Notes: generated by a model from the letters alone, not told the origin. DNA of 64,000 bases from Gammaproteobacteria bacterium (GCA_003331585.1 QOPG01000005.1:1-64000); one strand, 5' to 3'; positions 8,518 through 21,309 are shown, counted from the stretch's first letter. Made by a program: numbers and translations.

Positions 8518-10842
8518 CTAGTTTCGAAGAGGTTTCCCATAACTGAGCATATGATTAATACGACTTTTTGTTTGATCGGTCCTCGCTAATTTCAAAAAAG
8601 CCTGCCTCTCTAGACCAAATAAATCACTTTCGCTCATAGAAATTCCCGCATCGATGTCTCCTCCAGTAACTATCATTGCAATTTGAGTGCCCGTCGTTAC
8701 ATCATGTGGGGTTAAATATCCTTTTTTGTGAGTTTTATCTAGCCACTCTTGCATTTCTTTCCATACTTCTCGGCCTGGCATTATAAAATTATCACGATAA
8801 GTCGGGCTATACTTTTCTGACGTTTGGATGGTCAGATCAATTGCGGTGTCAAGTAATCGATCCCTATTCATGACAAATGTATCTTGGTTCTCTCTATACA
8901 TTGCAAACTCTCTAGCTTGCATTGGTGATTGAGTCGTTTTTCCATAGCCTATGTTCATAAATGTTGCCCACGCTGCTTCTGTCTCATTATTTTTTATATC
9001 CCGCCATCGATATAACATTTCTTTCACTCCACCCCCACCAGGCACAACACCGACTAGAGATTCTACCAGCCCTGTAACTGAATTTGCGTGAAATACAGTC
9101 CGATCAGTATGTAAAACAACCTCAAAACCCCCACCGATTGAAAGTCCTGCAGGAGCTGATATAACAGGAATATTTGAATACTTCATTTTTTTCATGGTTT
9201 GTTGAAAATGATCAAGAAATCCATCCAATCCCTCCCAATCTTTTTCATGAATAAAAGCGGCAATACATTCCAGATTGACACCACATGAAAAATGACTTGA
9301 ATCATTATGTATAATCAAACCACGAAAATTTTCTTCTGCGTGATCTATGGCGTCACTTAGTAAGTTCATGGACTCGCTATCCAAGGCATTTGCCTTACTG
9401 TGAAATTCAACCATACCGACCTTATTGTCCACTTTGAAGTAACTGGCAGCTTTGTTAGACAGAATAGATTTTTTGGTTCTTCTTTCTTCGGTGAATCTCC
9501 TAGTGCCTTTTTCTCTTGAAATTTTCTTGTATTCTCCTGAGAACTTCATATATTCAAGGCCAGTTTTTGGGGTGATATAAAAGGATTTTCCTGAAGCAAC
9601 CTTTAAAATCTCCGGCACCTTTCTTCCCTCTTTTTCTAATCTGGCAACAAACTTGTCCACACCAATTGAATCAATCATCTCAAACGGACCTTGCAACCAG
9701 TTGTAACCAAGTTTCATGGCATCATCAATTGCAACCAACGAATCATTAACATTAGGGACCAGATCTGCCGCATAGCATAGGGTATTTGAAAGGACCTCCC
9801 ATGCATAACGACCGTATTTAGTTTCGTCAGCCAAAAGAATTGTGAAATCGTTTTGCTGCTCTGCGTCAATTGCAATTTCAGGTTTAGTGTAATCAAAATT
9901 TCGATACTCAAAGTCACTAAAATTGAGAGTTTCTTTAGTGGTGCTGTCTTCCGGATCTTTGAATCGATAAAACCCGCCTTTTAATGATTTATTTCCAAGC
10001 AATCCTTGATCCATCATTTTTTTCATAGAAGGAATTTCTTCAGATACTTCATGAAAAACATCATTATCTGGAAGAATATTAATTAAGCTCTTTGCGACAT
10101 CACTCATCAAATCAATACCAATTAGGTCATATAGACCAAAAACTCCTGTTTTTGGAATTCCCATTGGCCTTCCAAATATTGCATCTGCTTCTTCTGGTTG
10201 AAGCTTCATTTCAAAAGCCTTATGAAGGGCAGTCTGTATTGCAAAAACTCCCACACGATTACCTAAAAATCCTGGTGTATCATTACAAATAACTATGCCT
10301 TTCCCCATTTCTTTTTCATTAAATGTTGATAAACAATCTATCACCTCAGGCTTGGTTGTTTCTCCTTTTACAATTTCTAAAAGTTGCATATAACGAACTG
10401 GATTAAAATAATGAGTTATAGCAAATTCTTGCTTAAATTCATCAGGCATATCTTCCACCAATAATGAAATTGGAATCGTTGATGTATTAGATGAAACGAT
10501 TGATCCTTTTCTCCTAATCTTATCAATCGTTTTGTATAGCTCTTTTTTAATTTCAAGCCTTTCTACCACTGCCTCTGCAATCCAATCAGATTCTGATATT
10601 TTTTGTATATCGTCTTCAATATTTCCAATAGTAATTTTTTTTAGTATGTCTTTATGAAGTAATCCTGGTTGTTGCTCATCCATTAATCGCTCAATAGCTC
10701 TTTCACATACAGAATTACGGTTGCCATTACTGCTTGGCAAATCTAACAAAAGAACATCAATTCCTGCATTAGCAAGTTGTCCAGCAATTCCGAGACCCAT
10801 TGTTCCTGCGCCTATCACAGACGCCTTATTTATTTGATACAT
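8518..10842 (-). CDS. FadN-type 3-hydroxyacyl-CoA dehydrogenase / enoyl-CoA hydratase
   Basis: Beta-oxidation protein of 774 residues that would hydrate enoyl-CoA and oxidise 3-hydroxyacyl-CoA. The dehydrogenase is N-terminal: NAD site GAGTMG at 11-16 and catalytic His144 in THYFNP. The crotonase-like domain is C-terminal, with SIGGGFEVVLH and GLVESLVGVVPGGGG carrying the two Glu residues expected for hydration. This order matches Bacillus FadN and is the reverse of FadB/FadJ. The start is ATG 10842 (MYQINKASVIG), one base after the stop of the upstream hydrolase gene; a longer frame reaches 10932 but overlaps that gene. It is third in a metY-hydrolase-fadN unit. Confidence 0.88.
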   Translation of the reverse strand: MYQINKASVIGAGTMGLGIAGQLANAGIDVLLLDLPSSNGNRNSVCERAIERLMDEQQPGLLHKDILKKITIGNIEDDIQKISESDWIAEAVVERLEIKKELYKTIDKIRRKGSIVSSNTSTIPISLLVEDMPDEFKQEFAITHYFNPVRYMQLLEIVKGETTKPEVIDCLSTFNEKEMGKGIVICNDTPGFLGNRVGVFAIQTALHKAFEMKLQPEEADAIFGRPMGIPKTGVFGLYDLIGIDLMSDVAKSLINILPDNDVFHEVSEEIPSMKKMMDQGLLGNKSLKGGFYRFKDPEDSTTKETLNFSDFEYRNFDYTKPEIAIDAEQQNDFTILLADETKYGRYAWEVLSNTLCYAADLVPNVNDSLVAIDDAMKLGYNWLQGPFEMIDSIGVDKFVARLEKEGRKVPEILKVASGKSFYITPKTGLEYMKFSGEYKKISREKGTRRFTEERRTKKSILSNKAASYFKVDNKVGMVEFHSKANALDSESMNLLSDAIDHAEENFRGLIIHNDSSHFSCGVNLECIAAFIHEKDWEGLDGFLDHFQQTMKKMKYSNIPVISAPAGLSIGGGFEVVLHTDRTVFHANSVTGLVESLVGVVPGGGGVKEMLYRWRDIKNNETEAAWATFMNIGYGKTTQSPMQAREFAMYRENQDTFVMNRDRLLDTAIDLTIQTSEKYSPTYRDNFIMPGREVWKEMQEWLDKTHKKGYLTPHDVTTGTQIAMIVTGGDIDAGISMSESDLFGLERQAFLKLARTDQTKSRINHMLSYGKPLRN

Positions 10843-10843
10843 A

Positions 10844-11656
10844 TTATTTACCAGTTGGATTTTTTGAAAAAATAAAAGTTTTAAGTAAATCTCGACACTT
10901 ATTCGGTGATTCAAGGGGGAGCATGTGGCCACTTTCTTTTATTATCGTCAACTCTCTTGAAGGAGGTAAAGCCTCAGCTAATGCCATACTGGATTTTTTT
11001 GGTACCATTAAATCTTGGCCAGCCAAGATTAATTGACATGAGGCTTTAATCTTTCCAGCTGCATCTTTACCAGCTTTGTAGTTATTGCATGCAAGTAAAT
11101 CCTTATATAACTCATCAGGATTGCCTCCCATAACTTTATACCCGCCAATTAACATAGAATTACCTGGAATAGTTCCTTGATAAAGATGACCTGCTTCACC
11201 AAAGCCCCATGAAATCATTTTATTCAAAGCAGTCTTAGGTTCATTTTTCGCTGAATCCAAAAGAAAAGAATTGACAGGCGTTTCATATCCGCTGGCAATC
11301 AAAGATACACTTTTTATTTCATCTGGGTATCGAGACGCTAATTCGATTGAAACAAGACAGCCTTGGGAATGACCTACTACTGAGATATCTTTAGCGCCAA
11401 TTTCAGTAGTTACCTCATTAACCCAGTCTGCCATTTCTTCGATACTTTCTAGTGATGGTCCTTCAGAATTAGTATGGCCCGGCATATCTATACAAAGAAC
11501 AGAATAACCTCTGAAAGCAAAAAATCTTGAATGTAAACCCCAAAATGTATGATCCAAGCCACTGCCATGTATGAATAATACTAATGGTTTTTTGGGATCA
11601 AATGGCTTACCTCCGGTCGATGCAAAAACTTCTTTTTGATTGAGCTCTATATACAT
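10844..11656 (-). CDS. Alpha/beta-fold hydrolase
   Basis: A 270-residue cytoplasmic alpha/beta hydrolase. The oxyanion region HGSGLDHTFW is at 30-39. The nucleophile elbow GHSQG places Ser97 as nucleophile. Asp215 (AGQDLMVP) and His244 (SGHMLPLE) complete the triad. It starts inside the metY stop codon (TAATG overlap) and ends one base before the fadN-like gene, so all three are translationally linked. The substrate is not evident. It is not a MetX-type homoserine acetyltransferase: it is shorter than that family and lacks its insertion. An esterase or thioesterase linked to the downstream acyl-CoA enzyme is a guess. Confidence 0.85.
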   Translation of the reverse strand: MYIELNQKEVFASTGGKPFDPKKPLVLFIHGSGLDHTFWGLHSRFFAFRGYSVLCIDMPGHTNSEGPSLESIEEMADWVNEVTTEIGAKDISVVGHSQGCLVSIELASRYPDEIKSVSLIASGYETPVNSFLLDSAKNEPKTALNKMISWGFGEAGHLYQGTIPGNSMLIGGYKVMGGNPDELYKDLLACNNYKAGKDAAGKIKASCQLILAGQDLMVPKKSSMALAEALPPSRELTIIKESGHMLPLESPNKCRDLLKTFIFSKNPTGK

Positions 11657-12948
11657 TAGCTGTATTTCTTTGCGGCACGAAAGCCTTTATTGAAATCATC
11701 TTGAATATCTGCAACATTTTCAATACCGACAGAGATTCTTATCATATCTTCAGTGATTCCAGCTGCAACAAGGGCATCTGCATCAATTCGAGAATGTGTT
11801 GTTGTAGCAGGATGAATAATCAGTGTTTTTGCATCTCCAACATTTGCCAAATGCGAGGCAAGCTTTACATTCTCTATAAATGCTTTACCGGCTTCTCTTC
11901 CGCCTTTAACTCCAAACGTAATTATTGATCCAGCACCTTTTGGCATATACTTTTTAGCTAAAGCATTGCTATCATGATTTGGCATATCGGGATGATTTAC
12001 CCATGAAACTTGATCGTGACTGCTTAGATATTTAAGTAATTCTCTTGTATTTGATATGTGCCGATCCATTCTAAGTGAGAGGGTCTCAATTCCTTGCAAC
12101 AAAAGAAATGCATTCATTGGGCTCATAGACGGTCCGATATCTCGCATTGCTTCTGCTCTGATTCTTGTGGCAAAGGCACTAGGACCGAACTCTTCCCAGA
12201 AATTTATTCCAGTAAAAGGTGCATAAGCTTCAGTTAAGGTCGGAAATTTATCATCTTTGCCCCAATCAAAATTACCACCATCTACAACAACACCGCCGAT
12301 TGAGGTTCCATGACCACCCATCCATTTTGTTAATGAATGAACAATGATGTTTGCTCCATATTCAAAACAACGACAAAGATATGGTGTATTGAAAGTGCCA
12401 TCTATCATAAGTGGCAAATGATGTTTGCTGCAAATCTTTGAAACAGCTTCTATGTCCATAACAGACAAACCAGGATTTCCAATAAGTTCGCCAAAAATTA
12501 TCTTGGTATTTTCCTGAATGGCTGATTCAATTTGTTTAATATCCGTTGGGTCAACGAATGTGGCAGTAATTCCAAATCTAGGTAATGTGTTTTTCAAAAG
12601 ACTAATATTGCCTCCATACATATTTGCTGACGCAACTACGTGGTCTCCCTGACTAACAAGAGCTGTAAGCGCACAAAATACGGCACTCATGCCTGAAGAA
12701 ACACAAACAGATGCAGATCCACCTTCCAGCGCAGCAACACGCTGTTCTAAAACACCGACTGTTGGATTTGAGATGCGGTTATAGACATGACCACCTCTCT
12801 CAAGGTTGAATAACGATGAAGCGGTGTCAGTATCAGTGAATACATATGATGTTGTCTGGTGTATGGGTTGCGCTCTGGAACCAAACTCAGAATCCAGCGT
12901 TTGCCCTGCATGTAAACTCAGGGTATCGAATGAAAGAAAATCAGACAT
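11656..12948 (-). CDS. metY: O-acetylhomoserine (thiol)-lyase / aminocarboxypropyltransferase
   Basis: PLP enzyme that makes homocysteine directly from an acylated homoserine and sulfide, giving the direct-sulfhydrylation route to methionine. The 430-residue length suits MetY rather than the shorter MetB/MetZ. The PLP lysine is K208 in VHSLTKWMGGHGTSIGG, a stretch characteristic of MetY. RGGHVYNRISNPT near 51-63 and SSGMSAV near 85 are the usual cofactor and phosphate contacts. It lies downstream of metA on the same strand with a 56-base gap and overlaps the next gene by one base. The only open point is whether the donor is O-acetyl- or O-succinylhomoserine. Confidence 0.92.
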   Translation of the reverse strand: MSDFLSFDTLSLHAGQTLDSEFGSRAQPIHQTTSYVFTDTDTASSLFNLERGGHVYNRISNPTVGVLEQRVAALEGGSASVCVSSGMSAVFCALTALVSQGDHVVASANMYGGNISLLKNTLPRFGITATFVDPTDIKQIESAIQENTKIIFGELIGNPGLSVMDIEAVSKICSKHHLPLMIDGTFNTPYLCRCFEYGANIIVHSLTKWMGGHGTSIGGVVVDGGNFDWGKDDKFPTLTEAYAPFTGINFWEEFGPSAFATRIRAEAMRDIGPSMSPMNAFLLLQGIETLSLRMDRHISNTRELLKYLSSHDQVSWVNHPDMPNHDSNALAKKYMPKGAGSIITFGVKGGREAGKAFIENVKLASHLANVGDAKTLIIHPATTTHSRIDADALVAAGITEDMIRISVGIENVADIQDDFNKGFRAAKKYS

Positions 12949-13004
12949 AATTTAATTTTATTAGTTATTATTCTACCTATGATAAATCACAGTTTTTAAA
13001 TTCG

Positions 13005-14075
13005 CTACTTTATCGTATCCAACGGATTCTCTGGATCTACCCCATCCATATATTGCTTCAATCGATCATGGCTAGTCAGACTGTAAACGAGACCCAACCA
13101 ATTATTAAAAATTGCTTTTCCTGTATCGCCCCATGTATTGTCAACAGTAACTTTAAGTTCTTCTTCTGGAAATTCCATTAATTCTTCATTCCCTTCTCTG
13201 GATTTTATTAATTCATTAATATATGAATTTGCAATTTTCCTTGCTGATTCTGAGAAATAATTTTCTGGAAAAGGGGGCACTTCATTTATTTCATTATTTT
13301 TGAATCTATTTACTTCGCGTTTATACTCTTTCAATAGACTATTGAAATCATATTCTGGGTGTCCCTGAAAATATACAGCACGAATTTGATCTGGGCTCAC
13401 AGCCATGTGGACGCCAGCGGTTTCACTTTCTGCCAATACAGTCAGGCCAGATGCTTCAAGTTGTTGCTTTGTTATCTCATTATGTCGGGAATGTGGGACA
13501 TCAAAGCGAGTATTAATATTTCTCATTATTGGGTGATTTGGTAAAATCGAACGATGGCTATATACACCCCATCTTTTCTGTTTCAAAGGTAATCGATCAA
13601 TATCATACAATTGTTTTACGATGGCATGAGTTGCCAAGCAAGAACATAGAGTAGAAGCAACATTTAGTTGGGCCCATTGCATAACTTTTGTTAATGGTTT
13701 CCAAAATGGCTCTTCTGTTAAATGGGGTTGCTGAATATTTGCTCCTGTTACAATCATCGCGTCTAGGCCTTGTTTTTGCAGATATTCAAATGAGAAATAA
13801 TGTTCTTTTATATGTTTTTTTGCGTCTTGACCACGAGCTAATTCTGGAAGAGTAAATGGATAAACGTAAAATTGAGCAATTTGGTTGCAATTACCTACGA
13901 GACTAATGAATTGATTCTCGGTAGCTGACAAAGCAGCATCAGGCATCATATTCAGTAAGCCTATATGTAGTTCTCGAATATCTTGTCTCGTAGCTCTTTT
14001 TTTGCTCAGTATAGTATGCCCCTCATTGGCAAGACGAGAAAATGTGGGTAAATCATTATGTGCTACTAAAGGCAT
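13005..14075 (-). CDS. metA: Homoserine O-acyltransferase, MetA (HTS) family
   Basis: Activates homoserine for methionine synthesis by acylating its hydroxyl group. The 356 residues contain the expected catalytic set: Cys146 in STLCSCLATH, His239 and Glu241 in FQGHPEYD. These align with E. coli C142, H235 and E237 with a constant offset of four. The residue aligned with E. coli Gly111 is then Gln115 (TGANIQ). That position sets acyl-CoA choice in studied MetA enzymes, with Gly for succinyl-CoA and Glu for acetyl-CoA. The donor is therefore uncertain here. The gene precedes metY in the same direction, with a 121-base gap to atpC behind it. No SAM riboswitch was recognised upstream. Confidence 0.88.
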   Translation of the reverse strand: MPLVAHNDLPTFSRLANEGHTILSKKRATRQDIRELHIGLLNMMPDAALSATENQFISLVGNCNQIAQFYVYPFTLPELARGQDAKKHIKEHYFSFEYLQKQGLDAMIVTGANIQQPHLTEEPFWKPLTKVMQWAQLNVASTLCSCLATHAIVKQLYDIDRLPLKQKRWGVYSHRSILPNHPIMRNINTRFDVPHSRHNEITKQQLEASGLTVLAESETAGVHMAVSPDQIRAVYFQGHPEYDFNSLLKEYKREVNRFKNNEINEVPPFPENYFSESARKIANSYINELIKSREGNEELMEFPEEELKVTVDNTWGDTGKAIFNNWLGLVYSLTSHDRLKQYMDGVDPENPLDTIK

Positions 14076-14196
14076 ATTGTTTATTTAAATAAAATTATTT
14101 AAAGAAGATGATATATGTTATATCAGCTTCTATTAAACAGTAAAATCTAGGATATTCTATGACTTTGAATATTATATTATCTAAAGACAGCTATTA

Positions 14197-14610
14197 TTAT
14201 TTACCTTTTAGCTTTTGTGCCGCTCGGTATCTAGCATTTGCCTCAGCGAGTTCTGATTGAGCGCGCTTAAGATCCGTTTCTTCAGATGCTCCTTCTAATG
14301 CTTTCTCTGCCTGTTTTTGCGCTTTTTTAGCAGCAGCTTCATCAAGTTCGTCACCTCTCAGAGCTGTATCAGCAAGAACAGTTACAAGATGGGGCTGTAC
14401 CTCCAGCATCCCTCCAGTTACATAAAAAAAATGCTCTTTTCCATCAACGTCTTCTACTCTAACTTCGCCAGGCTTGAGTGAGGTTAATAGAGGGGCATGC
14501 CGAGGTGCTATGCCCACTTCACCCATTTGAGCTGGAACATAAACCATATTTGCATCGCCTGAGTGTATTTCACCTTCAGCAGAAACAATATCGATTTTAA
14601 TGGTTTTCAT
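14197..14610 (-). CDS. atpC: ATP synthase epsilon subunit
   Basis: Rotor stalk subunit of the F1 part that couples rotation to catalysis and damps ATP hydrolysis. The 137 residues comprise the N-terminal beta sandwich, with VPAQMGEVGIAPRHAPLLTSLKPG near residues 25-50, and a C-terminal helical pair rich in Ala, Lys and Glu. It is the last gene of the atp operon, 15 bases after atpD. The initial segment MKTIKIDIVSAEGEI is typical of proteobacterial AtpC. Confidence 0.96.
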   Translation of the reverse strand: MKTIKIDIVSAEGEIHSGDANMVYVPAQMGEVGIAPRHAPLLTSLKPGEVRVEDVDGKEHFFYVTGGMLEVQPHLVTVLADTALRGDELDEAAAKKAQKQAEKALEGASEETDLKRAQSELAEANARYRAAQKLKGK

Positions 14611-14625
14611 TCTTTCGACCTCTTC

Positions 14626-16011
<1,386 letters not shown>

Positions 16012-16061
16012 TCATTTCCTTTTGTGACAACCAAATGTCATCATCATTAAATTAAAAATTT

Positions 16062-16934
16062 TTATCCTGAAACAGCAGCTGCCCCACCTACTATCTCCGA
16101 AATTTCTTGGGTAATAGCTGCTTGTCTAGCTTTGTTATATATAAGTTGTAATTTATCTATTATTTCTCCAGCGTTATCTGTAGCAGACTTCATTGCGACC
16201 ATTTTGGCCGCCATTTCACAAGCAAAGTTTTCTGTTGCACCTCTATAAACTTGTGATTCGATGTAGCGCATAAGCACGCCATCAAGCAAATCAATTGCGT
16301 CAGGCTCGTAAATATAATCCCAATGTGCTTGTAAAGATTCATCATTCTCATCAATTGAACTAACTGGAAGAAGAGTCTTCATGTCCGGTTTTTGACTCAT
16401 GGTGCTTACGAACTCATTGTGTGCAATTAATAATCGATCAATTTTTTCTTCATTGTAAGCATCGAGCATAATTTTTATTGCGCCGATTAAATCGTTAACC
16501 TTTGGACGGTCACCTAAATGTGTTGTTGTTGCCAAAACATTTCCACCAAGTCTCTTAAAAAATTGAACCGCTTTTGCGCCGACAAGAACAAGATCTACTT
16601 CAATATTCTCTTTTTTATATTCTGCGATATCGGAAATAACTCGCTTGAACAAATTGACATTTAACCCGCCACATAATCCTCTATCAGTAGACACAACAAT
16701 AATACCAACCCTTTTTATGTCTCTTTCGCTTAAAAATGGATGCTTATAATCAGGATTGGCTGCACCTAAGTGTCCAATCACACGCCTGATCCTATCAGCA
16801 TATGGTTTAGCTGCATTCATCTGATCCTGCGCTTTTCTTATTTTACTGGCAGCAACCATTTCCATAGCGCTGGTAATCTTCTGCATGTTTTTCACGCTTC
16901 GGATTTTATTTAATATTTCTTTATCGCCTGCCAA
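16062..16934 (-). CDS. atpG: ATP synthase gamma subunit
   Basis: Central rotating shaft of F1. The 290 residues begin [31 protein letters not shown], the conserved N-terminal coiled-coil helix. A matching C-terminal helix ([21 protein letters not shown], then [19 protein letters not shown]) completes the antiparallel shaft. [11 protein letters not shown] near residue 82 is a family motif. It sits between atpA and atpD in the standard order. Confidence 0.97.
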   Translation of the reverse strand: MAGDKEILNKIRSVKNMQKITSAMEMVAASKIRKAQDQMNAAKPYADRIRRVIGHLGAANPDYKHPFLSERDIKRVGIIVVSTDRGLCGGLNVNLFKRVISDIAEYKKENIEVDLVLVGAKAVQFFKRLGGNVLATTTHLGDRPKVNDLIGAIKIMLDAYNEEKIDRLLIAHNEFVSTMSQKPDMKTLLPVSSIDENDESLQAHWDYIYEPDAIDLLDGVLMRYIESQVYRGATENFACEMAAKMVAMKSATDNAGEIIDKLQLIYNKARQAAITQEISEIVGGAAAVSG

Positions 16935-16972
16935 TTTAGTTACCTGTCAATTTAAAATAAGAATTTGAGATC

Positions 16973-18514
16973 TTAATAAGCGCCATTTTTAGAAAAATCT
17001 TCACAAATTTTCTTCAATGAAGCTTCGATATCATCATTAAAATCACCTGTTTCATTTATTTTTTCTAAAAGCTTACTTGATTTTGTTTTTGCAAAGTCGT
17101 GCAACGCACTCTCATAGTCACCAATTTTTGTTACATCAACATCATCTAAAAATCCCTCATTAACCGCAAATAGTGATAATGCCATCTCAGAAACAGAGAG
17201 CGGTGAATATTGTTTTTGTTTCATAAGTTCAGTCGCTCTTTGTCCGCGCTCAAGTTGTTTTCTTGTGGCTTCATCTAGATCTGAAGCAAATTGAGCAAAA
17301 GCGGCTAATTCTCTGTATTGCGCCAATGCCAGCCTGATACCTCCACCTAACTTTTTAATAATTTTAGTTTGCGCAGAACCTCCCACACGAGAAACTGATA
17401 ACCCTGCATTGATGGCCGGCCTTATGCCTGCATTAAAGAGATCGGTTTCTAGAAATATTTGTCCGTCTGTAATTGAAATTACATTAGTTGGTACGAATGC
17501 AGATACATCACCGGCCTGAGTTTCGATAATTGGTAATGCGGTTAATGATCCTGTTTTCCCTTTTACCTTTCCGCCAGTGATTGATTCAACGTGCTCTTCA
17601 CTTACTCTAGATGCTCTTTCAAGAAGACGGGAATGGAGATAAAAAACATCGCCAGGATAAGCTTCTCTGCCTGGCGGCCTTCTTAATAACAGCGAAACTT
17701 GACGATATGCCCAAGCTTGTTTTGTTAAGTCATCAAATATAATCAATGCGTCCTCGCCATTATCCAAAAAGTATTCACCCATCGAGGTTCCTGAATATGG
17801 GGCAATATATTGCATGGCGGGAGAGTCTGCTGCTGCAGCTGCAACAACAATTGTGTGCTCCATTGCTCCCTCTTCTTCTAATTTTCTGACCACTCCAGCA
17901 ATGGAAGATGCTTTTTGACCTATAGCAACATAGATGCACTTAATACCGGTTCCTTTTTGGTTGATAATTGCATCTACTGCTACAGCGGTCTTCCCTGTTT
18001 GTCTGTCCCCAATGATAAGCTCTCTTTGACCTCTTCCGATAGGAACCATCGAATCGATCGCTTTCAGGCCTGTTTGTACAGGCTGATCTACTGATTTTCT
18101 GGAAATTACTCCAGGGGCAACTTTTTCAATTGGCGCACTTAGTTTTGTATCAATTGCTCCTTTTCCATCAATTGGGTTACCCAGAGCATCAACAACTCTT
18201 CCTAAAAGGGCTTCGCCTATTGGTACTTCAAGAATCTTCCCTGTTGTTTTGACGGTATCGCCTTCTGAAACATGCTTATACTCACCTAGTACAACAGCGC
18301 CGACAGAATCTTGTTCCAAGTTTAAAGCCATGCCGAAAGTGCTTTCTGGGAACTCAAGCATCTCTCCGTAACGTGCGTCAGTAAGACCATGTATACGAAC
18401 AATACCGTCTGTTACACCGATCACAGTCCCAACATCACGTGCCTCAGCAGTGGTTTCAAAATTTTCTATACGCTCTCTAATCAGTTTGCTGATTTCTGAA
18501 GCTTTTAATGACAT
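16973..18514 (-). CDS. atpA: ATP synthase alpha subunit
   Basis: Non-catalytic nucleotide-binding F1 subunit that contributes the arginine finger to the beta active site. It has 513 residues, the same as E. coli AtpA. The P-loop GDRQTGKTA is near 169-177, [29 protein letters not shown] is the alpha-subunit signature, and [12 protein letters not shown] carries the conserved Ser-Arg region. The frame begins [16 protein letters not shown]. Upstream is atpH, with a 15-base gap. Confidence 0.98.
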   Translation of the reverse strand: MSLKASEISKLIRERIENFETTAEARDVGTVIGVTDGIVRIHGLTDARYGEMLEFPESTFGMALNLEQDSVGAVVLGEYKHVSEGDTVKTTGKILEVPIGEALLGRVVDALGNPIDGKGAIDTKLSAPIEKVAPGVISRKSVDQPVQTGLKAIDSMVPIGRGQRELIIGDRQTGKTAVAVDAIINQKGTGIKCIYVAIGQKASSIAGVVRKLEEEGAMEHTIVVAAAAADSPAMQYIAPYSGTSMGEYFLDNGEDALIIFDDLTKQAWAYRQVSLLLRRPPGREAYPGDVFYLHSRLLERASRVSEEHVESITGGKVKGKTGSLTALPIIETQAGDVSAFVPTNVISITDGQIFLETDLFNAGIRPAINAGLSVSRVGGSAQTKIIKKLGGGIRLALAQYRELAAFAQFASDLDEATRKQLERGQRATELMKQKQYSPLSVSEMALSLFAVNEGFLDDVDVTKIGDYESALHDFAKTKSSKLLEKINETGDFNDDIEASLKKICEDFSKNGAY

Positions 18515-18529
18515 ATCTCTTTCCTTTGT

Positions 18530-19093
18530 TTAAGAATTAATTACGTTAGAGAGTCCACTGAGGCTTGCTCTTAAAGACCCATCAATAACGACGTCGCCAG
18601 TGCGAATTATCGCACCACCAACAAGTGTTTCATCGATTTCTGTTTGCAAATAAATTTCACTATCAAAACGTTTCTTTAAAACTTCTTCTAGTGCTAATTT
18701 CTGATCTTCTGATAAAGGAACAGCAGAAGACACTGTTACGTTAACTGAGTTCTCAAGCTCCGATTTTAATGAATTAAAGTGCTCTGAAATTTCTGGGAAA
18801 ACAGATATTCTTGAATTTTCAATTAGAAGCTTTATTAAATTATTTCCACAATCATCATCACCAGAAAATATCATTGTTTCGTCTGTTATTTCAGAAAAAA
18901 GTTCGCTGATAAATTTTAATTTTTGTTCTGGCGATAAAGAAGGTTTTGACAAAAAATCATTCAGATGGCTGTCCTTAAATATTTCTTTTGCAAGCATCAG
19001 CCCTTCAGCCCACAGCTCCATGGTACCGGTGTCTTTAGCGATATCAAATATCGCTTGAGCATATGGTCTTGCAGTTGTGTTGTTATCAGCCAT
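18530..19093 (-). CDS. atpH: ATP synthase delta subunit
   Basis: Peripheral-stalk subunit that ties the b subunits to the top of the alpha/beta ring. The 187 residues are slightly longer than the E. coli protein (177). The N-terminal ARPYAQAIFDIAKDTG is characteristic, as is the C-terminal LVGGAIIRTGDVVIDGSLRASL. It lies between atpF (29-base gap) and atpA (15-base gap) in the usual order. Confidence 0.95.
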   Translation of the reverse strand: MADNNTTARPYAQAIFDIAKDTGTMELWAEGLMLAKEIFKDSHLNDFLSKPSLSPEQKLKFISELFSEITDETMIFSGDDDCGNNLIKLLIENSRISVFPEISEHFNSLKSELENSVNVTVSSAVPLSEDQKLALEEVLKKRFDSEIYLQTEIDETLVGGAIIRTGDVVIDGSLRASLSGLSNVINS

Positions 19094-19122
19094 TTAGTTG
19101 TTTATACCGTTAATCATAATCG

Positions 19123-19593
19123 TTATATTTTTTTCACAAGTGCATCAAGAATATCGGCATGATCTTGCTTATTGATTTCTCTATTTAAAATCTTTTCAGC
19201 CGATGCAATTGCAAGTTCGGAGACCTGACCTCTAAGCTCATCCCTTGCTTTATTTGTTTCTTGCTCAATATCGCTTTTCGCCAGAGATAATTGTTGCTCT
19301 CTTTCTGTTTGTCCATCCTGTTTACCATCAGCAACAATTTCGTTAGCTCTTGCGTTTGCTTGATCTAGTATACTTGTTGCTTGCTTACGGGCATCATCAA
19401 GTATTTTTTTTGACTCAACATTAGCATTGTCGAGCTTGATTTTGCCTTCCTCACCTGCCGCCAAACCGTCTGCAATTTGTGTTTGTCGTTCTTCTATGGC
19501 GTCCATCAAAGGCGGCCAAATATATTTCATGCAGAACCATACAAAGACAATCATTGCAATTGATTGGCCAATTATTGTCGCGTTTAAATCCAC
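19123..19593 (-). CDS. atpF: ATP synthase b subunit
   Basis: Membrane-anchored stator subunit. The 156 residues have one N-terminal membrane helix (about 5-25, ATIIGQSIAMIVFVWFCMKYI) followed by a long charged coiled coil rich in Ala, Glu, Gln and Lys. The length equals E. coli AtpF. It lies between atpE and atpH. Identity follows from both this architecture and synteny. Confidence 0.96.
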   Translation of the reverse strand: MDLNATIIGQSIAMIVFVWFCMKYIWPPLMDAIEERQTQIADGLAAGEEGKIKLDNANVESKKILDDARKQATSILDQANARANEIVADGKQDGQTEREQQLSLAKSDIEQETNKARDELRGQVSELAIASAEKILNREINKQDHADILDALVKKI

Positions 19594-19645
19594 TGAGTGC
19601 TCCTATCTACTTTTTATATAAGTATGGTTAAGTTGATTTTCTTGG

Positions 19646-19936
<291 letters not shown>

Positions 19937-19952
19937 TTAAACAAAAAACCTC

Positions 19953-20840
<888 letters not shown>

Positions 20841-20845
20841 TCACT

Positions 20846-21238
20846 TTAATCAATATTTTTAAAAAATAATTCCAAGCTTACTGAAAACTGAACGATTATA
20901 AAGCTTAAAAAAAGATACAACGCGTCCAGAGGTCTGACCATATAAAAAACCAACCCAAACAATAAAACAGTTAAAACAATTTTTCCTAATTCACCTATAT
21001 AGGCAGCTCTTAACAAACCTTTTGCATCATTCTTTGAAGAAATTAGTCTAGCTCCTAAAAAAAAATTCGGTACCAAACTAATTAAACCACCAAAAAAAGA
21101 TGAGTATCCTGCTGTATTATTCACAGTCAACCAAAACAAAAATGTCAAAACAACCATTGTTGAACCTTGATAAATAAGGATTCTTACAATTCCCGAATCA
21201 CTTTGGTTTTGATTGTGCTTAAATGTTTCACGATTCAT
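20846..21238 (-). CDS. atpI: ATP synthase assembly protein I
   Basis: Small membrane protein (130 residues) that aids assembly of the c ring, and the first gene of the atp operon. About four hydrophobic segments are visible (around 28-48, 50-62, 78-97 and 102-122). It is called by position between parB and atpB, by length and by the GYSSFFGGLISLVPNFFLGARL stretch typical of AtpI. A good sigma70 promoter lies about 70 bases upstream. Confidence 0.9.
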   Translation of the reverse strand: MNRETFKHNQNQSDSGIVRILIYQGSTMVVLTFLFWLTVNNTAGYSSFFGGLISLVPNFFLGARLISSKNDAKGLLRAAYIGELGKIVLTVLLFGLVFYMVRPLDALYLFLSFIIVQFSVSLELFFKNID

Positions 21239-21309
21239 CTATATATGCTTCCAGACTAGAGTAAAATTTTTGCATATAATTCACTCTTCATAAAGCTTTC
21301 AGCACTTGC

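Noticed and set aside
10844-11656. MetX homoserine acetyltransferase
   Set aside because: Too short and lacks the MetX insertion; metA already supplies this step.
14076-14196. SAM or other methionine riboswitch near metA
   Set aside because: No SAM-I or SAM-II core was recognised around metA or metY.
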